Below, one piece after another: positions 59,707 to 64,000 of a DNA stretch of 64,000 nucleotides. The notes beneath the pieces are model-generated. The model was not told where the DNA came from. It made no database searches and saw only the letters and a program-made list of their open reading frames with translations. The position numbers were made by a program, and so were the translations under genes. How positions within the stretch are numbered: the first letter of the stretch is position 1; each line of letters opens with the position of its first letter. This stretch comes from Pseudomonas sp. Seg1 (lineage in GTDB: Bacteria; Pseudomonadota; Gammaproteobacteria; Pseudomonadales; Pseudomonadaceae): assembly GCF_018326005.1 (NCBI RefSeq), contig NZ_AP021903.1, positions 6,561,536-6,625,535 of the forward strand. Reading direction: 5' to 3'.

Positions 59707-61077
59707 TCATTTGCCGATGCAGAAGCTGGAAAAGATTCTTCCTAACAAGTCATCCGAGCTAAAGGCCCCGGTGATTTCCCCCAGCGAATGCTGAGCCTGG
59801 CGCAAATCTTCGGCCAGCAATTCACCCGCGCCAGCCAAAGTCAGTTGTGCGCGGCCGTGTTCCAGCGCTGCACTGGCGTGATGCAAGGCTTCCAGGTGTC
59901 GGCGTCGAGCACTGAAACTGCTTTCCGAGGTTTGCTCGTAACCCATGCAGGCTTTGAGGTGATCGCGCAGCAGTTCCAGACCATCGCCTGCCGATTTCGC
60001 GCTCAGACTGATGGTCACATGGCCGTCATCACTGACTTCCAGGGCAATCGCTTCACCGGTCAGATCGGCCTTGTTACGAATCAGAGTGACCTTCGCCGGG
60101 TCTGGGCGGATTTCGAGGAACTCCGGCCACAAGGCAAACGGGTCCAACGCTTCCGGGGCGGTGGCATCGACGACCAGCAGTACCCGATCGGCTTCACCAA
60201 TGGCTTTCAATGCACGCTCGACACCGATCTTTTCCACATGATCATCGGTATCGCGCAGGCCTGCGGTATCCACAACGTGCAACGGCATGCCGTCGATGTG
60301 GATATGTTCACGCAGGATATCCCGCGTGGTGCCGGCAATCTCGGTGACGATGGCGGCTTCGCGACCGGCCAACGCGTTCAGCAGACTGGACTTGCCGGCG
60401 TTCGGACGACCGGCAATCACCACGGTCATGCCGTCACGTAACAAGGCACCCTGCCCGGCTTCGCGCAGCACTGTGGATAATTCATCACGCACCTTGTCGA
60501 GCATGCTCAATACATGGCCGTCGGCGAGGAAGTCGATTTCTTCTTCCGGAAAGTCGATGGCGGCTTCGACGTAGATGCGCAGACCAATCAGTTGCTCGGT
60601 CAAGTTATGCACACGCTGGGAGAACGCACCTTGCAAGGAACGCAGGGCGTTGCGCGCAGCCTGTGCAGAACTTGCTTCGATCAAGTCGGCGATCGCCTCG
60701 GCCTGGGCCAGGTCGAGTTTGTCATTGAGGAAGGCGCGTTCACTGAATTCCCCCGGGCGAGCCAAACGGCAGCCCAATTCCAGGCAACGCTTAAGCAACA
60801 TGTCCAGAACGATCGGGCCACCGTGGCCCTGCAGTTCCAGCACGTCTTCACCAGTGAACGAGTTCGGCCCTGGGAAATACAGTGCCAGACCTTCATCCAG
60901 CACTTGCTGGTCATCACTGAAAAACGGGCCGTAATGGGCGTAACGCGGTTTCAGTTCGCGGCCGCTGATGGCTTTGGCCGCGACACTGGCCAACGGCCCG
61001 GAAATACGGACGATGCCGACACCGCCGCGACCTTGGGCGGTGGCAACAGCGGCGATGGTTTCACGAGGTGTGCTCAT
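59707..61077 (-). CDS. mnmE: tRNA modification GTPase MnmE (TrmE)
   Basis: 456 residues from ATG 61077 ([14 protein letters not shown]); the ORF extends six codons further without support. N-terminal tetrahydrofolate-binding domain, then a GTPase domain with [16 protein letters not shown] and NKADL, and the conserved C-terminal CIGK. Partner of MnmG in wobble-uridine modification. Confidence 0.97.
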   Translation of the reverse strand: MSTPRETIAAVATAQGRGGVGIVRISGPLASVAAKAISGRELKPRYAHYGPFFSDDQQVLDEGLALYFPGPNSFTGEDVLELQGHGGPIVLDMLLKRCLELGCRLARPGEFSERAFLNDKLDLAQAEAIADLIEASSAQAARNALRSLQGAFSQRVHNLTEQLIGLRIYVEAAIDFPEEEIDFLADGHVLSMLDKVRDELSTVLREAGQGALLRDGMTVVIAGRPNAGKSSLLNALAGREAAIVTEIAGTTRDILREHIHIDGMPLHVVDTAGLRDTDDHVEKIGVERALKAIGEADRVLLVVDATAPEALDPFALWPEFLEIRPDPAKVTLIRNKADLTGEAIALEVSDDGHVTISLSAKSAGDGLELLRDHLKACMGYEQTSESSFSARRRHLEALHHASAALEHGRAQLTLAGAGELLAEDLRQAQHSLGEITGAFSSDDLLGRIFSSFCIGK

Positions 61078-61109
61078 AAACCGGTATCCAGACAAAAGTG
61101 GCAGATAGC

Positions 61110-61134
61110 AAAACGCCCCACTAGGGGGCGTTTT
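61110..61134 (-). terminator. Hairpin terminator between yidC and mnmE
   Basis: AAAACGCCCC (61110-61119) pairs with GGGGCGTTTT (61125-61134) around a short loop, flanked by T and A runs. It probably ends or attenuates the rpmH-rnpA-yidD-yidC transcript before mnmE. Confidence 0.75.
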
Positions 61135-61158
61135 GAGTGGTGTTATCCACAGTGCAAG

Positions 61159-62841
61159 TTACGCCTCGGCTTTTTTCGTCGCCGCTTCGATCTTACGCGT
61201 GATGTACCACTGTTGTGCAATCGACAGGCAGTTGTTCACAACCCAGTACAGCACCAGACCTGCCGGGAACCACAAGAAGAAGAAGGTGAAGATGATTGGC
61301 ATCATTTTCATGACCTTCGCCTGCATCGGATCCGGCGGAGTCGGGTTCAGCTGCTGCTGGATGAACATGGTTGCGCCCATGATGATCGGCAGAATGAAGA
61401 ACGGATCCTTGATCGACAGGTCAGTGATCCACAGCATGAACGGTGCCTGACGCATTTCCACGCTTTCCAGCAGAACCCAGTACAGCGAAAGGAAAACCGG
61501 CATCTGCACGAGGATCGGCAAGCAGCCGCCCAGCGGATTGATCTTCTCTTTCTTGTACAGCTCCATCATGGCTTGCGACATTTTCTGCCGGTCATCGCCA
61601 TGTTGCTCTTTCAGCGCAGCCAGTTTCGGCGCAACGGCACGCATGCGCGCCATCGATTTGTAGCTGGCAGCCGACAGAGGGAAGAAAAGACCCTTGATCA
61701 GCATGGTCAGGAAGATGATCGACCAGCCCCAGTTACCCACAATCGCGTGGATGTGTTGCAACAGCCAGAAGATTGGCTGGGCAATGAACCACAGGATGCC
61801 GTAGTCGACGGTCAGTTCCAGACCTGGGGACAACTCTTTCAGCACAGCCTGGCTTTTCGGACCGGCGTACAGCACAGCGCTGGTTTCAACTTTGGCACCC
61901 GGAGCAGCGGTCAGTGTAGGACCGGTGTAACCGATGATGTAGTTGCCTTTACTGTCTTTACGGGTCTGGACGATGTTGTTTTCGCCCTTGGCCGGAATCC
62001 ACGCAGTCACGAAGTAGTGTTGCAGCCACGCTACCCAACCACCGGTGACGGTTTCTTTCAGTTGGGCCTTGTCCATGTCCTTCATGGACACTTTCTTGTA
62101 CGGCTCCGAACTTGTCCACAGGGCGGCGCCCAGGTAAGTCGCGGTACCAGTAGCGGTTGTGGACGAAGGATCAGCGCTGTTATCACGCTTCAACTGGGCG
62201 AACATCGCGCCATTCCAGGGCTGAGCGCTCTGGTTATCCACAATGTAGGAAACGGCTACGTCATACAGGCCGCGCTTCAGGGTGAAACGCTTGATGTAAT
62301 TGACGCCGTCCTTGCTGAATTTCAGGTCAACGACGAGTTGATCCTGACCGTCAGCCAGTTGATAAGTCTTCTTCTCCGAAGAGTAAACCGGACGACCGGC
62401 CGGATTTGCGTCCGGGCCGTTGGTACCGATCAGACCGCTTTGTGCCAGATAAACACGCTCGCCGCCGTTATCGAACAGCTGGAACGGAACATCAGGACGA
62501 TCCTGACGACGTGGATACAAAGGCAAGGTCAGTTGAGCAACATCGGCACCTTGTGGATCGATCGCGAGATCGAGCACGTCGGTTTTGATCTGGATCAGAT
62601 CCTTGCTGGCGGCCACCGGAGTTTCGGCAGGTGCGCTGGTATCGCTAGCGGCGCGCGGAATATCGTCACTGGCGGCAGCATTATTGCCAGTGGCGGTGTC
62701 CGGCAAACCGGATGTAGTCGTACTGGAAGCAACATTCTGAGTCGGCAGGGCAGCCTGGCCATAGTCCTGGTTCCATTTAAGAACCATAACGTAGGACACG
62801 ATTGCCAGGGCGACGATCAGGATCGTGCGTTTGATATCCAT
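61159..62841 (-). CDS. yidC: Membrane protein insertase YidC
   Basis: 560 residues. N-terminal signal-anchor (RTILIVALAIVSYVMVLKW), a large periplasmic beta domain, then the conserved five-helix insertase core (NWGWSIIFLTMLIKGLFFPL with the hydrophilic-groove Arg in SYKSMARMRAV; GGCLPILVQMPVFLSLYWVL; MMPIIFTFFFLWFPAGLVLY). Inserts inner-membrane proteins, including Fo subunits encoded in this window. Confidence 0.97.
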   Translation of the reverse strand: MDIKRTILIVALAIVSYVMVLKWNQDYGQAALPTQNVASSTTTSGLPDTATGNNAAASDDIPRAASDTSAPAETPVAASKDLIQIKTDVLDLAIDPQGADVAQLTLPLYPRRQDRPDVPFQLFDNGGERVYLAQSGLIGTNGPDANPAGRPVYSSEKKTYQLADGQDQLVVDLKFSKDGVNYIKRFTLKRGLYDVAVSYIVDNQSAQPWNGAMFAQLKRDNSADPSSTTATGTATYLGAALWTSSEPYKKVSMKDMDKAQLKETVTGGWVAWLQHYFVTAWIPAKGENNIVQTRKDSKGNYIIGYTGPTLTAAPGAKVETSAVLYAGPKSQAVLKELSPGLELTVDYGILWFIAQPIFWLLQHIHAIVGNWGWSIIFLTMLIKGLFFPLSAASYKSMARMRAVAPKLAALKEQHGDDRQKMSQAMMELYKKEKINPLGGCLPILVQMPVFLSLYWVLLESVEMRQAPFMLWITDLSIKDPFFILPIIMGATMFIQQQLNPTPPDPMQAKVMKMMPIIFTFFFLWFPAGLVLYWVVNNCLSIAQQWYITRKIEAATKKAEA

Positions 62842-62843
62842 GA

Positions 62844-63089
62844 TTACTCGGCCATCGAAGAAGAACGGGAGGTAGGGATAGGTGGAACCGGGTCATAACC
62901 ACCGGGATTCCACGGATGACAGCGACCTAAACGACGAAAGGTCAGCCAGCCACCGCGCAGAAGGCCATGTTTTTCGATGGCTTCATACGCGTAGCAAGAA
63001 CAACTGGGGTAGAAACGACAGTGGCTGGCCATCAAAGGACTAATGGCATAGCGATAAAACTGGATCGGAACGAGTGCCAGTTTACGCAT
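62844..63089 (-). CDS. yidD: Membrane protein insertion efficiency factor YidD
   Basis: 81 residues with the family signatures [31 protein letters not shown] and [17 protein letters not shown]. Small inner-membrane-associated protein that assists YidC-dependent insertion. Overlaps rnpA by 8 nt and is 2 bp from yidC. Confidence 0.95.
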   Translation of the reverse strand: MRKLALVPIQFYRYAISPLMASHCRFYPSCSCYAYEAIEKHGLLRGGWLTFRRLGRCHPWNPGGYDPVPPIPTSRSSSMAE

Positions 63090-63483
63090 CTGGACTGTCT
63101 ACCCCTACAGTTTCGGTTTTGACTGCTGGAACGGGCTTGTTACGGGCCAGTCGCTTCCAGAGTTTGCCGAAATGCTGAATCAATTCGGGGTTTTCTACAT
63201 CACCCAAACCTTTGCGCGCGACGATAACGATATCCCAGCCGACCAGTGAATCCTGGTGCAGACGGAATGATTCGCGCATCAGACGTTTGAGGCGATTTCG
63301 CTCAACGGAGAGCTTGACGCTCTTTTTCCCGATAACCAGCCCGAGACGGGGGTGATCGAGATCGTTGTTGCGTGCAAGGAGCAGGAGATTTTTCCCCGGA
63401 ACCTTGCCGGTAGGGGAGTCAAAGACTGCCTTGAAATGCCGGGGAGTAAGCAGACGCTTTTCCCGACTGAAGTCCTGACTCAC
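63082..63483 (-). CDS. rnpA: Ribonuclease P protein component
   Basis: About 133 residues. GTG 63483 is taken as start ([20 protein letters not shown]), matching the family N terminus; the frame extends upstream only by running antisense-free through rpmH in another frame. Signature [13 protein letters not shown], with [16 protein letters not shown] before it, binds RNase P RNA. It begins 16 bp after rpmH, the usual tight rpmH-rnpA coupling. Confidence 0.93.
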   Translation of the reverse strand: MSQDFSREKRLLTPRHFKAVFDSPTGKVPGKNLLLLARNNDLDHPRLGLVIGKKSVKLSVERNRLKRLMRESFRLHQDSLVGWDIVIVARKGLGDVENPELIQHFGKLWKRLARNKPVPAVKTETVGVDSPDA

Positions 63484-63499
63484 CTCCAGTACCGGATTA

Positions 63500-63634
63500 T
63501 CAAACTGCCAAACGCGCACGACCTTTGGCGCGACGACGCGACAGGACTGCGCGGCCGTTCTTGGTAGCCATGCGAGCACGGAAACCGTGGGTACGAGCGC
63601 GTTTGATAGTGCTTGGTTGGAAAGTACGTTTCAT
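63500..63634 (-). CDS. rpmH: 50S ribosomal protein L34
   Basis: A 44-residue basic protein beginning [20 protein letters not shown] and ending [12 protein letters not shown]. This is the invariant L34 sequence. It is shorter than many gene-finding cut-offs. First gene of the rpmH-rnpA-yidD-yidC cluster, with the origin region upstream. Confidence 0.97.
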   Translation of the reverse strand: MKRTFQPSTIKRARTHGFRARMATKNGRAVLSRRRAKGRARLAV

Positions 63635-64000
63635 GTCGTGTTACCTGGTTCGTCCACAACGGGCCGGAATGGCCCCCGTTTTAAGAGACCGGGGATTCTA
63701 GAGAAAGCAAGCCTTCAGGTCAATTTCCAACCAGCGTTTCCTTATAAATAGATCTTCGGGGCTTCTTTGGCTGAAAGCCTGTTCGCGATACATAAAAATA
63801 AAGAAGGGAATTATTTAAAGCTTTTCTGTAAAGCTTATAAAAGCTAGGCACGCCATCATCTGTGGATAAGTGCCATGGGGCCTTATTTTTCGTGATGTAC
63901 AGAGAATGACAACTACAGTGGAAAACCGTGTTCAGCCTGTGCTGCGCTATCGGATAACCTGTGTGTGGAATGGCCTGTTATCCACAGGCAGGTTATCCAC
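63635..64000. other. rpmH-dnaA origin region (oriC), partial
   Basis: Gene-free sequence upstream of rpmH with an AT-rich block (63790-63850) and DnaA boxes: TGTGGATAA (63861-63869), TTATCCACA (63978-63986) and a last TTATCCAC cut by the window end. Position next to rpmH and the box density match the Pseudomonas replication origin; dnaA itself should begin beyond the window. Confidence 0.75.

Overview
The window is a Pseudomonas chromosome segment, most like the P. fluorescens group. It carries the conserved origin-proximal gene order (rpmH-rnpA-yidD-yidC-mnmE ... mnmG-rsmG-parA-parB-atpIBEFHAGDC-glmU-glmR-glmS), DnaA-box clusters, typical Pseudomonas REP pairs and a complete D-rhamnose (common polysaccharide antigen) locus. 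All core genes from glmS to rpmH lie on the minus strand except a fecI-fecR-receptor cassette.

Layout. (1) 1-13334: an A-band/common polysaccharide antigen cluster. A minus-strand arm (acyltransferase fragment, methyltransferase, two paralogous glycosyltransferases) diverges from a plus-strand operon rmd-gmd-wbpW-wzm-wzt-wbpX-wbpY-wbpZ. These genes make GDP-D-rhamnose, polymerise it and export it by an ABC transporter. (2) 13475-17209: a fused flavin/ferredoxin reductase, a glutathione S-transferase and a LysR regulator. (3) 17265-39228: a 21,964-bp Tn7-like transposon inserted at attTn7 downstream of glmS. Both ends, TnsB sites and a 5-bp target duplication (TGTGC) can be read directly. (4) 39254-50685: glmS, glmR, glmU and the ATP synthase operon. 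(5) 50834-55074: parB, parA, rsmG, mnmG, then a DnaA-box-rich intergenic stretch. (6) 55654-59663: an iron-responsive sigma/anti-sigma/TonB receptor cassette. (7) 59707-63634: mnmE, yidC, yidD, rnpA, rpmH. The window ends in the rpmH-dnaA origin region, before dnaA.

The transposon has tnsA, tnsB, tnsC and a tnsD-type tniQ at the glmS-proximal end; no tnsE is recognised. Its cargo looks like a defence island with three candidate modules: (a) SIR2-like protein, DEAH helicase and a 142-residue partner; (b) a winged-helix-like protein, two tandem ~110-nt structured repeats whose stems differ by compensatory changes, and a SEFIR/TIR-domain protein; (c) a winged-helix regulator, a KGGVGR-type P-loop ATPase with a long helical tail, and a nitrilase-fold protein with its Glu-Lys-Cys triad intact. 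The distal end holds a second, short TniQ-like protein, a HAD hydrolase and a small conserved-looking protein. The most novel elements are the covarying tandem RNA-like repeats at 26467-26732 and the ATPase/nitrilase operon at 20338-24749. Their functions are inferred from domains and context only.
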